Source: an uncultured Anaerotignum sp.
GTDB taxonomy: Bacteria; Bacillota; Clostridia; Lachnospirales; Anaerotignaceae
Direction: 5' to 3'
Assembly (NCBI GenBank): GCA_910578425.1
Contig: CAJTQX010000002.1
Span: 1 to 64,000 of the forward strand
DNA: 64,000 nt
Below the pieces are notes generated by a model, which was not told where the DNA came from, searched no databases, and was given only the letters and a program-made list of their open reading frames with translations. The stretch's first letter is position 1. Every line of letters begins with the position of its first letter. Below are positions 51,101-59,949 of the stretch, in pieces. A program made the translations under genes and the position numbers.

Positions 51101-51349
51101 TCATGCCGCGCGCTGGCGTATCTCCCCTTGTGTATCTCTGACCTCATTTTCTTTTTTCGGTTCCTCCGGCGGAACGAGAAGGGAAGCCTGAATCCCGCAG
51201 AAGATATATAACGCCCCGAATGCTAACGCAGCGGCACCCTGAACAGAGGGCAACGCATACCCTGCCTGTTCCCAGAAAAATGCGGCTGCAACGCTTAAAA
51301 TGAGGGAAATACCAGAAACCCTTGCATATTGTTTTCTTTCTTTATTCAT
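51101..51349 (-). CDS. Small two-helix membrane protein, unknown function
   Basis: The 82-residue protein has two hydrophobic helices (VSGISLILSVAAAFFWEQ and GAAALAFGALYIFCGIQASL) and a charged tail. The start at 51349 (MNKERKQY) has AAGGAGG seven bases upstream. I do not recognise the family. Confidence 0.7.
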   Translation of the reverse strand: MNKERKQYARVSGISLILSVAAAFFWEQAGYALPSVQGAAALAFGALYIFCGIQASLLVPPEEPKKENEVRDTQGEIRQRAA

Positions 51350-51565
51350 AACCATTCCTCCTTGCCTGAAATGCGAATTTAACGTGAACCGGATATTGCC
51401 AGCATGCTGTGTTGTACGTCAGGTATGCGCGCTGCGCTGCTGTGTACCTTCAGGCTTTTCGCCCTGCTTTTGTTTACAGGCTCAGTATAGAACAGTTTTT
51501 ATATAAAGTAAATCTATAAGTCATAATAGCTATATTAAGCAAAACTTAATACAGCGGCGGCACAG

Positions 51566-51964
51566 TTATCCGGCTCGTTTCCGCTCCATTTCCTCAATCA
51601 ATGCAACGATTCTGCCGTTTGTGGTTATAGATGTGCTTTCGATGTATTCGTCCGCGTCCTTTGCCGCCGTATCCGCCGCCCGCCGGAGCTGACGGAGCTT
51701 TTCCTGCTCTGTGCCGTCTGTACGCAGCCCGATGATTGCCGTATGCCCTTCCACAACAACCGCGCTGCCCAGTATGCCGTCCATCTGGCCTAAACGTTTC
51801 TTGATTGCCGCCGCCCGTTCCTCCTGCGTTTTATCTCCCATCATATCGTCATATTTCACAAAATGCAGCTGTGAAAGGTTGTTTTCCGTTGCCTCCGCAC
51901 GACAGCCCGCACAAAAAAGCGCGACTGCCGCCAAAAGAAAAAATATACCGCTCCTTTTTTTCAT
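51566..51964 (-). CDS. YhcN/YlaJ-family sporulation lipoprotein
   Basis: The 132-residue protein has lipoprotein signal MKKRSGIFFLLAAVALFCAGC. The mature part shows the YhcN/YlaJ pattern: RLGQMDGILGSAVVVEGHTA and ADTAAKDADEYIESTSITTN. Members are found in spore membranes and coats; the exact role is unclear. AAGGAGG precedes the ATG. It fits a spore former. Confidence 0.82.
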   Translation of the reverse strand: MKKRSGIFFLLAAVALFCAGCRAEATENNLSQLHFVKYDDMMGDKTQEERAAAIKKRLGQMDGILGSAVVVEGHTAIIGLRTDGTEQEKLRQLRRAADTAAKDADEYIESTSITTNGRIVALIEEMERKRAG

Positions 51965-52108
51965 TTTCCCGCCTCCTTTTTTTCTAGTATCCCGATCCGC
52001 CGGATTTTTTATTGCAGTAAGTTCTGGCTGTTTTGTTTGTTTTCGGTTATACTGGATAAAAATAAAAGCTGCAAAAATATGAAAGCTATGACAGAAGGAG
52101 GATTTCAG

Positions 52109-52285
52109 GTGGAAGAAGGAAAGAGATATACACGCGTTTCCGTGAAGGATATTACAGCCGCGCCGCAGAACGGTTTTTATATTACCTCGGCGGATACAAA
52201 GGCATACGCCGCTTTTATCGGGGTGTTATTCGCGTTGTTTTCCGCTCTGCTGCTGTTTGGCAGGCGCGGCGGAAAGCAGTCATAA
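52109..52285 (+). CDS. Small single-span membrane protein, unknown function
   Basis: The 58-residue frame starts at GTG 52109 with AAGGAGG seven bases upstream. It ends with one membrane helix (AAFIGVLFALFSALLLFG) and a basic RRGGKQ tail. No family recognised. Confidence 0.6.
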   Translation: MEEGKRYTRVSVKDITAAPQNGFYITSADTKAYAAFIGVLFALFSALLLFGRRGGKQS

Positions 52286-52301
52286 CGATGAATGGTACAA
52301 T

Positions 52302-52466
52302 ATGGAGAAATTCCGGACGGAAATTATCGGCGGCACTGTATGCTCCATAGAAGTAAGCCCCTGGAATGACCTGCGGGTCACTTTAGACAACGGCTGTACG
52401 ATTGAATGCCTGATTGCAAACGCATACCCGCATATGGGCGTTGCCATAAAAAAATTTCTTTTTTGA
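52302..52466 (+). CDS. Small hypothetical protein with repeat-encoded C-terminus
   Basis: A 54-residue frame (MEKFRTEIIGGTVCSIEVSP...). The SD is weak. The last dozen codons lie in the family 2 repeat at 52434-52603, so the C-terminus may have been replaced by its insertion. It could be real and coupled to the preceding gene, or chance. Confidence 0.4.
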   Translation: MEKFRTEIIGGTVCSIEVSPWNDLRVTLDNGCTIECLIANAYPHMGVAIKKFLF

Positions 52467-52603
52467 AATGTCTGAAAAATCAAGATTTTTCAGTGGGAAT
52501 CCCTTTTCAGAAGAAATTTTCTCTGGCAACTGCCGTCAGCGTTTGACTTAAGAAATCAATCGAAAAGGGAAATCTGTTTTCTTAAGTCAAGCCGCCTTTA
52601 TGG
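52434..52603 (-). repeat. Multi-hairpin repeat element, family 2, inverted full copy
   Basis: Reverse complement of the element at 6811-6976, sharing GGCGGCTTGACTTAAGAAAA at one end and TATGGCAACGCCCATA at the other, with the same three nested stems. The remaining gap to 52812 holds the ychF promoter and nothing else recognised. Confidence 0.85.
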
Positions 52604-52738
52604 AGAGGAAGCTGAGCAATGGGTATTGTTTGCATGCACAAAAGACCTCAGCGGGGCTTTTTTGGCTGTATTTAACAAAAGGGTGGATTTCCACGAAGGA
52701 GGCACACCCAATCCTGACGGGTAAGGCAAGAAACCGCC

Positions 52739-52767
52739 TTGCTATTTCCCGCGCTTTTCGCTATAAT
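52739..52767 (+). promoter_or_regulatory. Sigma-A promoter for ychF
   Basis: TTGCTA, 17 bases, TATAAT, 45 bases before the start codon. Confidence 0.7.
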
Positions 52768-52812
52768 GGGTAACGGATAAAGAGTTTATACGCTTGGAAA
52801 GGAAGAAACGAT

Positions 52813-53910
52813 ATGAAGCTAGGTATTGTGGGTCTGCCCAATGTGGGCAAAAGCACCCTGTTTAATTCTATGACGCTGGGAAAGGCTGAAGCCGCTAACT
52901 ATCCCTTCTGCACCATCGACCCGAATGTGGGCGTTGTTCCCGTACCGGACGAACGGCTTGCAAAACTGACGGAAATGTATGATTCCGCAAAGACAACACC
53001 CGCAGTCATTGAATTTGTGGACATTGCGGGGCTTGTACGCGGGGCAAGCAAAGGCGAGGGTTTGGGAAATAAATTCCTCTCTCACATCCGCGAGGTGGAC
53101 GCGATTGTCCATGTTGTACGCTGCTTCGAGGATACCAACGTTGTCCATGTGGACGGCTCTATCGACCCGATTCGGGATATCGAAACGATCAATCTGGAAC
53201 TGGTATTTTCTGATTTGGAAATTCTGGAACGGCGCATTGCCAAAACAGGCAAAATGGCAAAGGCAGACAAATCTCTCCAGCATGAAATGGATATCCTGCA
53301 AAAAATAAAAGAGACCCTGGAGCAGGGCAAGCCTGCGCGCGCCGTAGAGCATGACACGCCGGAGGACGCCGCTTTTGCGGAAACGCTGACGCTGCTGACC
53401 TCCAAACCTGTGCTTTATGCCGCAAATGTCGCAGAAGATGATTTGGCGGATGACGGTGCATCCAATGCATTTGTGGGGCGCGTGCGGGATTACGCGAAGG
53501 CAGAGGGCAGCGAGGTGTTTGTGCTCTGCGCAAAAATCGAGGAGGAAATTTCCGATTTGGACGATGCCGACAAGCGCGAATTTCTTGCCGAGCTGGGCGT
53601 GGAAACAAGCGGGCTGGACAGGCTCATTGCCGCAAGCTATAAGCTGCTGGGGCTTATCAGCTATCTGACGGCAGGGCCGCAGGAATCCCGCGCCTGGACG
53701 ATTGTAAACGGCACAAAAGCACCACAGGCGGCGGGGAAGATTCACAGCGATTTTGAACGCGGGTTTATCCGCGCGGAGGTCGTAGCGTATGATGACCTGA
53801 TGCGTCTTGGCTCGTATAACGCCGCGAAGGAACAGGGGCTTGTCCGCTCCGAGGGCAAGGAGTATGTCGTAAAAGACGGGGACGTTGTGCTGTTTAGGTT
53901 CAATGTGTAA
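52813..53910 (+). CDS. ychF: Redox-regulated P-loop ATPase/GTPase YchF
   Basis: The 365-residue Obg-family protein has G1 GLPNVGKST, G3 DIAGLVRGASKGEGLGNKFL and a C-terminal TGS-like domain with DFERGFIRAEVVAYDDLM. The G4 motif is the ATP-favouring NVAEDD type rather than NKxD, as in other YchF proteins. It binds ribosomes and responds to stress. SD GGAAAGGAAG. Confidence 0.96.
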   Translation: MKLGIVGLPNVGKSTLFNSMTLGKAEAANYPFCTIDPNVGVVPVPDERLAKLTEMYDSAKTTPAVIEFVDIAGLVRGASKGEGLGNKFLSHIREVDAIVHVVRCFEDTNVVHVDGSIDPIRDIETINLELVFSDLEILERRIAKTGKMAKADKSLQHEMDILQKIKETLEQGKPARAVEHDTPEDAAFAETLTLLTSKPVLYAANVAEDDLADDGASNAFVGRVRDYAKAEGSEVFVLCAKIEEEISDLDDADKREFLAELGVETSGLDRLIAASYKLLGLISYLTAGPQESRAWTIVNGTKAPQAAGKIHSDFERGFIRAEVVAYDDLMRLGSYNAAKEQGLVRSEGKEYVVKDGDVVLFRFNV

Positions 53911-53928
53911 CGGCGCGGCGGGGCAGGC

Positions 53929-54534
53929 ATGGAACAGGTGAAAAATATGGATAAACGCATCGAAAAGCAGATAGCATTTGCTTTGGAAATCGACAAAGTG
54001 AAAAATATATTCCGGCAGACACATCTGTCCAATGGCGGCAGAAACGAAAACGACGCCGAGCATTCCTGGCACATGGCAATTATGGCGTACCTGTTCCGGG
54101 AATACGCGAACGAGCCCATAGACATTGCAAAGGTGATGCTGATGTGCCTGATTCATGATATTGTCGAAATTGACGCGGGGGATACCTACGCCTATGATAC
54201 GGAGGGCCTGAAAACGCAGAAGGCAAGAGAGGACGCCGCTAAAGAACGTATTTTTTCCATACTGCCTGATGAACAGAAAGCAGAGCTGACTGCGTTATTT
54301 GACGAATTTGAAGCATACGAAACGGCGGAGGCAAAATTCGCGCGCGCTATGGACAACTTTCAGCCGCTGCTTTTAAACAACAGCAACAACGGCGGCGACT
54401 GGCTGGCGCACAACGTTACGGCGGAACAGGTTTACGGCAGGCAGGCAAAAACAAAGCTGGGGTCTGAAAAGCTGTTCGAGGTAACGGAGCAAATCATACA
54501 GAAACATATCGAGAAAGGCAGCCTGAAATATTAG
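53929..54534 (+). CDS. HD-domain nucleotidase (YfbR/HDDC2-like)
   Basis: The 201-residue protein has the HD metal site: His in ENDAEHSWHMAIMAYLF (H45, H48), HD in MCLIHDIVEID (76-77) and a later Asp in ARAMDNFQPLLLNN. This pattern is that of 5'-deoxynucleotidases removing phosphate from dNMPs. ATG 53929 or ATG 53947 may be used; the second has a better SD. It follows ychF by 18 bases and is probably co-transcribed. Confidence 0.87.
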   Translation: MEQVKNMDKRIEKQIAFALEIDKVKNIFRQTHLSNGGRNENDAEHSWHMAIMAYLFREYANEPIDIAKVMLMCLIHDIVEIDAGDTYAYDTEGLKTQKAREDAAKERIFSILPDEQKAELTALFDEFEAYETAEAKFARAMDNFQPLLLNNSNNGGDWLAHNVTAEQVYGRQAKTKLGSEKLFEVTEQIIQKHIEKGSLKY

Positions 54535-54695
54535 GCAGCGTCGTCACAAGTGTCTGTACACACCTTTCCGGCAAATTTTGTCGGCTTTTTCGTTAAAAAT
54601 TCTTGCCGTACCGTCAGTACGCTTGCGAATTTTTGCGTGAAATCCGCCCAAATTATGCTCGAAAATACATATACATGACTTATAACGACACTGCC
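54534..54695 (+). repeat. TIR element (family 3) with terminator-like hairpin, copy 2
   Basis: Ends are GGCAGCGTCGTCACAAGT and, inverted, GGCAGTGTCGTTATAAGT. The CCGGCAAATTTTGTCGG hairpin plus CTTTTT faces the upstream HD gene, exactly as copy 1 faces the EAL-HDOD gene. It begins at the last base of the HD gene stop codon. About 30 extra bases compared with copy 1. Confidence 0.87.
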
Positions 54696-54773
54696 TGGAC
54701 GGGCTGCCCTTTCCCAAGTCTGCGCATATTTTATCTACGGAAAGGCTTTGAGCACCCAAAGGAGAGATTTACC

Positions 54774-56135
54774 ATGAATACAGATTTAACGGAAGGCAGT
54801 AGCCGCAGAGTGCTCTGGGCCTTTTCTATTCCCATGCTGCTGAGCGTTGTGTTCCAGCAGCTTTACAACATCGTTGACAGCGTAATCGCAGGGCGTTTCA
54901 TCGGGGAGGACGCGCTGGCGGCTGTCGGCGCGTCTTATCCCATTACGATGATCTACATGGCGGTGGCGGTCGGAAGCAGCATCGGCTGCGCGGTTGTAGT
55001 TTCTACGCTTTTCGGCAGCAGACACTACGGCAGACTGAAAACAGCCGTCTGCACGATATTCTTCGCCTGCGCAGGCTGCAGCCTGCTTATCACAGCACTG
55101 GGGCTCTGGCAGGGCGACGCAATGCTCCGGCTCATACTCACGCCGGAAAACATTTTCCGCGACGCCTCCCTCTATCTGCGCATCTATACGCTGGGGTTTG
55201 TATTCCTGTTCCTGTACAACGTCTGCACGGGGATATTTACCTCCCTCGGCGATTCCCGCACGCCGTTATATTTCCTTATCGGTTCCTCGCTGGGGAATAT
55301 CGCGCTGGATATTTTTTTCGTCATCGCGCTGAAAAAAGGCGTTGCGGGCGTAGCATGGGCAACGCTTCTGGCGCAGGGCGCGGCGTCCCTGCTCGCGCTG
55401 CTTTCCCTGCTGCACCGTCTGGCACAGTTGAAAACCACAGAGCCCTACCGTATTTTTTCCCTGCATACGCTCGGGCGCGTGGCCGTTGTGGCAATTCCCA
55501 GCATATTGCAGCACTGCTTTGTTTCTGTCGGCAATCTGTTCATACAGTCGCTGGTAAACAGCTTCGGCTCGGCTGTCATTGCCGGATATTCCGCGGCAAT
55601 CAAGCTGAATACATTTTCCGTCACATGCATGACAACGCTCTCCAACGGGCTTTCTTCCTTTACCGCCCAGAATTTAGGCGCGGGAAAAAAGGAACGTGTA
55701 CAGGAAGGCTTTCGGGCGGGGGTACTGCTCGGGGCAATCGTCTGCGTGCCATTTATACTGCTGTATTTCTTTTTCAGCAGCTTTTCCGCCGGACTGTTCC
55801 TGAAAGCAGGGGAAAGCCCCGCCGCACTTCAGGCCGGCGCGGCGTTTCTGCGTACTGTCGCGCCGTTTTATATCATCGTGATGGTAAAGGTCATGTGCGA
55901 CGGCGTACTGCGGGGCGGCAGCGCGATGCTGTATTTTATGACGACAACGTTTACAGACCTGCTTCTGCGCGTCCTGCTGGCATTCCTGTTCGCAAAGGGG
56001 ATGCGCATGGGCGCGGCTGGAATATGGCTTTCCTGGCCGTTTGGCTGGACGCTTTCCACACTGCTCTCCTACGCCTTTTACCGCCATAAGCCGTGGGAAA
56101 AGCATACCTCAGAAAATCCTTCTCAGGAGGGATAA
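54774..56135 (+). CDS. MATE-family multidrug/cation exporter
   Basis: The 453-residue protein has twelve predicted membrane helices with the MATE pattern: RRVLWAFSIPMLLSVVFQQL, YNIVDSVIAGRFIGEDALAA, and the half repeat VAIPSILQHCFVSVGNLFIQ with AQNLGAGKKERVQEGFRAG. It exports toxic compounds using a sodium or proton gradient. The start at 54774 has AAAGGAGAG upstream. Substrate unknown. Confidence 0.95.
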   Translation: MNTDLTEGSSRRVLWAFSIPMLLSVVFQQLYNIVDSVIAGRFIGEDALAAVGASYPITMIYMAVAVGSSIGCAVVVSTLFGSRHYGRLKTAVCTIFFACAGCSLLITALGLWQGDAMLRLILTPENIFRDASLYLRIYTLGFVFLFLYNVCTGIFTSLGDSRTPLYFLIGSSLGNIALDIFFVIALKKGVAGVAWATLLAQGAASLLALLSLLHRLAQLKTTEPYRIFSLHTLGRVAVVAIPSILQHCFVSVGNLFIQSLVNSFGSAVIAGYSAAIKLNTFSVTCMTTLSNGLSSFTAQNLGAGKKERVQEGFRAGVLLGAIVCVPFILLYFFFSSFSAGLFLKAGESPAALQAGAAFLRTVAPFYIIVMVKVMCDGVLRGGSAMLYFMTTTFTDLLLRVLLAFLFAKGMRMGAAGIWLSWPFGWTLSTLLSYAFYRHKPWEKHTSENPSQEG

Positions 56136-56144
56136 ACAAAACAA

Positions 56145-56172
56145 GCCGCCTGCACCAAAAAACGCGGGCGGC
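56145..56172 (+). terminator. Possible terminator hairpin after the MATE gene
   Basis: GCCGCCTGC and GCGGGCGGC form a stem 9 bases after the stop. There is no clean U-run, so it is uncertain. Confidence 0.4.
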
Positions 56173-56200
56173 AATGCCTTTATCCTTCCAAAAAATTTAG

Positions 56201-56358
56201 AGTCTGTCCCGAAATAAAACGCACACAGATTACGCCGCCAGATTTTATGCCAGACAAGGCGGTTTTTCGCAGGGGGGCTGTCCGCCCTGCAAGAAAAAGC
56301 AACGAAGCATGGCGCAAAAGCTGCAAGCAGGATGTGTATGGATTATTTCGGACTCTTA
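56201..56358. repeat. MITE-like element with AGAGTC...CCGAAATAA inverted ends
   Basis: AGAGTCTGTCCCGAAATAA at the left is matched inverted on the right (AAGAGTCCGAAATAA read on the minus strand), with CAGGGGGGCTGTCCGCCCTG inside. The right end overlaps the abrB stop codon. Only one copy is in the window. Confidence 0.6.
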
Positions 56359-56619
56359 TTCCTTTACTTCCATTCCGGCAATCCGTACCATCTCTAAGAT
56401 AGAGGCTCTGGATACCTTTTTTCCCTTATAGTCTATCAAATCTTCCATACTGCCGGTAAAAATATCCGCCGGTTCATATTTTTTCAATATGATCATATTG
56501 TCCTCCACAAAGATCTCCAGAGAATCCTTGATTTCAATTCCCATATTACGGCGGAGCTCAATCGGCAGCACTACTCTGCCCAACTCATCTACTTTTCTGA
56601 CTATTCCTGTTGATTTCAT
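56356..56619 (-). CDS. abrB: AbrB/SpoVT-family transition-state regulator
   Basis: The 87-residue protein begins MKSTGIVRKVDELGRVVLPI, nearly identical in pattern to Bacillus AbrB, with DSLEIFVEDNMIILKKYEP completing the swapped-hairpin DNA-binding domain. The C-terminal helix part is the dimerisation region. The start at 56619 has AGGAGG eight bases upstream. It represses stationary-phase genes in relatives; targets here unknown. It is divergent to spmAB. Confidence 0.92.
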   Translation of the reverse strand: MKSTGIVRKVDELGRVVLPIELRRNMGIEIKDSLEIFVEDNMIILKKYEPADIFTGSMEDLIDYKGKKVSRASILEMVRIAGMEVKE

Positions 56620-56820
56620 ATCCGCGTCCTCCTGAATGGCAGTCACTCCTATTTTTCAGCTTCGTAGTACCTTAATCATAAATCTTAACGAAATTTTAGC
56701 ATAAAGCGGCAAAAATAGCAATATAAACCTTCCAGACGGACGTTTTTCCGGAAAAAACCGCGGAAACACAACATGAACAGGCGCGGGCAGACATAGACTG
56801 GATGGAAAGGGGGGACGGCA

Positions 56821-57396
56821 ATGCTAAATGGAATTTGGGGATTTTTTGTAATCGGCGGAATCATAACAGGCGCGTTTCTGGGACGCATGGACCTCGTGAC
56901 GCGGGCAGTCATCACCGGCGGGAAAAGCGCGCTGGAACTGGCGTTTACGATGGCAGGGGTTGTGGCGGTCTGGTCGGGCATACTGAAAATCGCAGAGCGC
57001 GGCGGCATGATTGACAGCCTTGCGGAAAAGCTCACGCCGCTGATGGATTTCCTGTTTCCCTCTGTGCCGAGGGGACACCGCGCCCGACAGTACATAGCGG
57101 CAAATTTCGCCGCAAATTTTCTGGGTCTGGGCTGGGCGGCGACACCCGCCGGACTGATGGCGATGAAGGAACTGCAAAAGCTGAACCGCGACAAGGGACG
57201 CGCAACGGGGGCAATGTGCATGTTCCTGACGGTAAACATGTCCTCCCTGCAACTTGTGACGGTGAACATTCTGGCGTACCGTTCGGAATACGGCTCTGCC
57301 GCGCCCGCGGAAATTGTAGGCGTTGGCATTGCCGCTACGCTCGTAACAACGCTTGTAGGCGTTGCGGCAGCGAAATTACTGGAAGGGAGGGCCTGA
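56821..57396 (+). CDS. spmA: Spore maturation protein SpmA
   Basis: The 191-residue membrane protein of the nucleoside-recognition (Gate) family has MAGVVAVWSGILKIAERGGM, YIAANFAANFLGLGWAATPA and MCMFLTVNMSSLQLVTVNIL. With SpmB it is needed for spore core dehydration. Its stop is one base before the spmB start. Confidence 0.93.
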   Translation: MLNGIWGFFVIGGIITGAFLGRMDLVTRAVITGGKSALELAFTMAGVVAVWSGILKIAERGGMIDSLAEKLTPLMDFLFPSVPRGHRARQYIAANFAANFLGLGWAATPAGLMAMKELQKLNRDKGRATGAMCMFLTVNMSSLQLVTVNILAYRSEYGSAAPAEIVGVGIAATLVTTLVGVAAAKLLEGRA

Positions 57397-57397
57397 A

Positions 57398-57931
57398 ATG
57401 CAATTTCTGCTGACTCTTTCGGATTTTATCATACCGGTAACGGTACTGTTTATCGTGGTATTCGGCTGTCTGAAAAAAGTAGACATATATGAAACGTTTC
57501 TGGAAGGCGCGAAAGAGGGCTTGCAGACGGTGATTGACATACTGCCGACACTGATCGGGCTGATTATGGCAGTGGAAGTTGTGCGGGCTGGCGGGCTTCT
57601 GGAAATCATGACGGATATTCTGCGTCCGGCGGCGGAAAAAATCGGGTTTCCGGCGGAGCTCGCGCCGCTGAGTCTTGTGCGGCTGGTTTCCTCCTCCGCG
57701 GCAACGGGGCTTTTGACGGATATTTTCGCGAACTTCGGTCCGGATTCGTTTCTGGGGCGTACCGCATCGGTTATGATGAGCTGTACGGAAACGGTGTTTT
57801 ATACCATGAGCCTGTATTTTCTTTCTGTCGGTGTACGCAAAACACGGTATACACTGCCCTGCGCGCTGTTGGCGAATATTGTCGGTGTTTTTGCAGCGGT
57901 TTGGCTGGTCGCGGCCGTTTTCGGAAATTAG
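57398..57931 (+). CDS. spmB: Spore maturation protein SpmB
   Basis: The 177-residue partner has MSCTETVFYTMSLYFLSVGV and LVRLVSSSAATGLLTDIFAN, typical of SpmB. The ATG at 57398 is one base after the spmA stop, with GAAGGGAGGG as SD. Confidence 0.93.
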   Translation: MQFLLTLSDFIIPVTVLFIVVFGCLKKVDIYETFLEGAKEGLQTVIDILPTLIGLIMAVEVVRAGGLLEIMTDILRPAAEKIGFPAELAPLSLVRLVSSSAATGLLTDIFANFGPDSFLGRTASVMMSCTETVFYTMSLYFLSVGVRKTRYTLPCALLANIVGVFAAVWLVAAVFGN

Positions 57932-57965
57932 TTTGAAAATTTCCGCGGGATACGGTATAATGAAA

Positions 57966-58041
57966 ATCGTGGGGCACTGCCCCGCACCCTGAAAGGGCTT
58001 TCCGCCCCTGATCCGCTTTCCGCAAAGCTGCGTTTTGCGGC
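57966..58041. repeat. Modular palindromic repeat (family 1), short copy
   Basis: GGGGCACTGCCCC, AAAGGGCTTTCCGCCC and GCAAAGCTGCGTTTTGC between spmB and the FG-GAP lipoprotein. Confidence 0.75.
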
Positions 58042-58134
58042 GAGTTTCATTTATCAGCGATTTCAGCCGCATAAATATACGGCAGGTTGTAAATCTTGAG
58101 AGCAAACCCTTTGAAACGGGAGAAGGAAAAACAT

Positions 58135-59466
58135 ATGAAGAATTGGATTGCGGCATTGGCATGTCTGCTCCTGCTTTCCGCCTGCGGCGCGGAAGAACAG
58201 GAGCAGGCTTTCAGCCTGACCGCTGAGGAACAAAAAGCCTGCGCCGAACAAATCGACGCCGTAATGGAAGAATTTTACTGGAGCTACGACAGGGACAGTC
58301 TGTCCTTTGGCCCGGGCGTTGTGCCGGAAATTTCGGCAGCCAGCGAACGGTTTTTTTCTGCGTCTGCGGACTGCGAATATTTTCTGAAAAACCGCGCGGG
58401 CGAACAGGGCATACTTGCCGAGGCGGAGCTCCTGCATTATAACGGCGACCCTGCCGGTACGCTGGAATGTTATTTTTTCGGCGGCAATCTGACCGGCGTG
58501 CTTTACCGCGGCGGGTATGACAATGCATATTACAGCTTGCAGGAGCGTAACCCCTTCCTTGCGGACGGCGGATTCCGTTCCTACGAAAAATGGGAAGGCA
58601 TGGCGCAGGATTTCCGCGAAAGCAGCGGTATATTCTCCCCGGAAGGCATTCTTTCCAGCGGGAAGGACGGAAACGGAAACACGCTCGCGGTCTGCATTGA
58701 AAACGGGCGCGCTATGGTCTACCGCTTCGCCAACGGCACACTGGGCCGTTACCGGAACTTTGCCTACAACCGCTCTCTGGAGGCAACCTCCGCCGCTTTC
58801 CTGAACGGGGAGGATGCAAGGCTTGCCGTACTGATTTCCAGCATAGAGGAAACAGGACAGGGCGAAAGCGAACGCTCATTCACGCGTTCGGAAAAAATTA
58901 TGTTATACGATGAAAACCTCTACGCCGCCGGAGAAATTCCGCTGGAAAGCGAATTATGTACGGCTATCGGCGCAGAGGATAACAGGATTTATCTGTTTAA
59001 CGACCAGAGCATGGAAATCTATGAGCTGCTGGACGGACTCTGGCAGCGTACGGAACGCATACGCCTCCGCCATTTCGTAACGCAGTTCCATGTAACGGAT
59101 CTGGATGGGGACGGCACAAAAGAATACCTGATGACCGACGGCATGGACCTTTATCTGTACCACAGGCTGGACAGCGGGTTCCGCCTGCTTTGGAGCACAC
59201 ATCTGGGCGTTGAAAATTTTTATGGTCCGCTTGCCAGCGGCGATCTGAACAGGGACGGCGTAAAGGAGGTCTATGCCTGTGATGTGACAGGCACAACCAT
59301 ACGCTATCTGCTGACGGAAAAAGGGCTTCAGACGTCGAATGAGGATATCGCATACGGAGAATGTTTCTACCCGCTGGATTTCAACGGGGACGGGCTGGAA
59401 GATTACTGGTTTGTAGAGGACAATATCAACCGTCGGGGCAGGTTATACCTGGCGGAAGGAAGATAG
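58135..59466 (+). CDS. Lipoprotein with three FG-GAP/VCBS calcium-binding repeats
   Basis: The 443-residue protein has signal MKNWIAALACLLLLSAC with lipobox LSAC. The C-terminal third holds three DxDxDG-like sites: DLDGDGTKEYLM, DLNRDGVKEVYA and DFNGDGLEDYWF, characteristic of beta-propeller FG-GAP blades. The start at 58135 has GGGAGAAGG upstream. Surface adhesion or signalling is possible, but no specific role can be assigned. Confidence 0.82.
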   Translation: MKNWIAALACLLLLSACGAEEQEQAFSLTAEEQKACAEQIDAVMEEFYWSYDRDSLSFGPGVVPEISAASERFFSASADCEYFLKNRAGEQGILAEAELLHYNGDPAGTLECYFFGGNLTGVLYRGGYDNAYYSLQERNPFLADGGFRSYEKWEGMAQDFRESSGIFSPEGILSSGKDGNGNTLAVCIENGRAMVYRFANGTLGRYRNFAYNRSLEATSAAFLNGEDARLAVLISSIEETGQGESERSFTRSEKIMLYDENLYAAGEIPLESELCTAIGAEDNRIYLFNDQSMEIYELLDGLWQRTERIRLRHFVTQFHVTDLDGDGTKEYLMTDGMDLYLYHRLDSGFRLLWSTHLGVENFYGPLASGDLNRDGVKEVYACDVTGTTIRYLLTEKGLQTSNEDIAYGECFYPLDFNGDGLEDYWFVEDNINRRGRLYLAEGR

Positions 59467-59480
59467 AAAGGCAGAAAAGT

Positions 59481-59948
59481 ATGGAGGAATCGGAGCGTTT
59501 CATGAGAGAAGCCCTGCTTGAGGCGGAAAAGGCTCTTGCGGCAGGCGAAGTACCGATAGGCGCGGTAATGGTACGGGACGGAGAGATGATTGCACGGGGG
59601 CACAATCTGCGGAACACCGCAAAAAATCCCCTGCGGCACGCGGAAATTGACGTAATCAACGAGGCGGCGGGGATCGTGGGAGACTGGCGGCTGGAAGACT
59701 GTACACTGTATGTCACAGTAGAGCCCTGCCCGATGTGCGCAGGGGCAATTGTGCAGGCGCGCATCCCAAAGGTAGTATTTGGCACGCGCAACAGCAAAGC
59801 GGGATGCTCCGGCTCTGTGCTGGACGTACTGCATGAGCCGAAGCTGAATCATCAGGTAGAAACAGAGGAAGGGATATTGCAGGAGGAATGCGCGGAAATC
59901 ATGAGGAGGTTTTTCCGGAGGTTTCGGAAGAATGCTCCCAGTGCATAA
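59481..59948 (+). CDS. tadA: tRNA adenosine(34) deaminase TadA
   Basis: The 155-residue enzyme makes inosine at the wobble position of tRNA-Arg(ACG). Zinc ligands: His53 and Glu55 in PLRHAEIDVI, and Cys83/Cys86 in EPCPMCAGA. The N-terminal MREALLEAEKALAAGEVPIG is also typical. It follows the lipoprotein by 14 bases. Confidence 0.95.
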   Translation: MEESERFMREALLEAEKALAAGEVPIGAVMVRDGEMIARGHNLRNTAKNPLRHAEIDVINEAAGIVGDWRLEDCTLYVTVEPCPMCAGAIVQARIPKVVFGTRNSKAGCSGSVLDVLHEPKLNHQVETEEGILQEECAEIMRRFFRRFRKNAPSA

Positions 59949-59949
59949 T

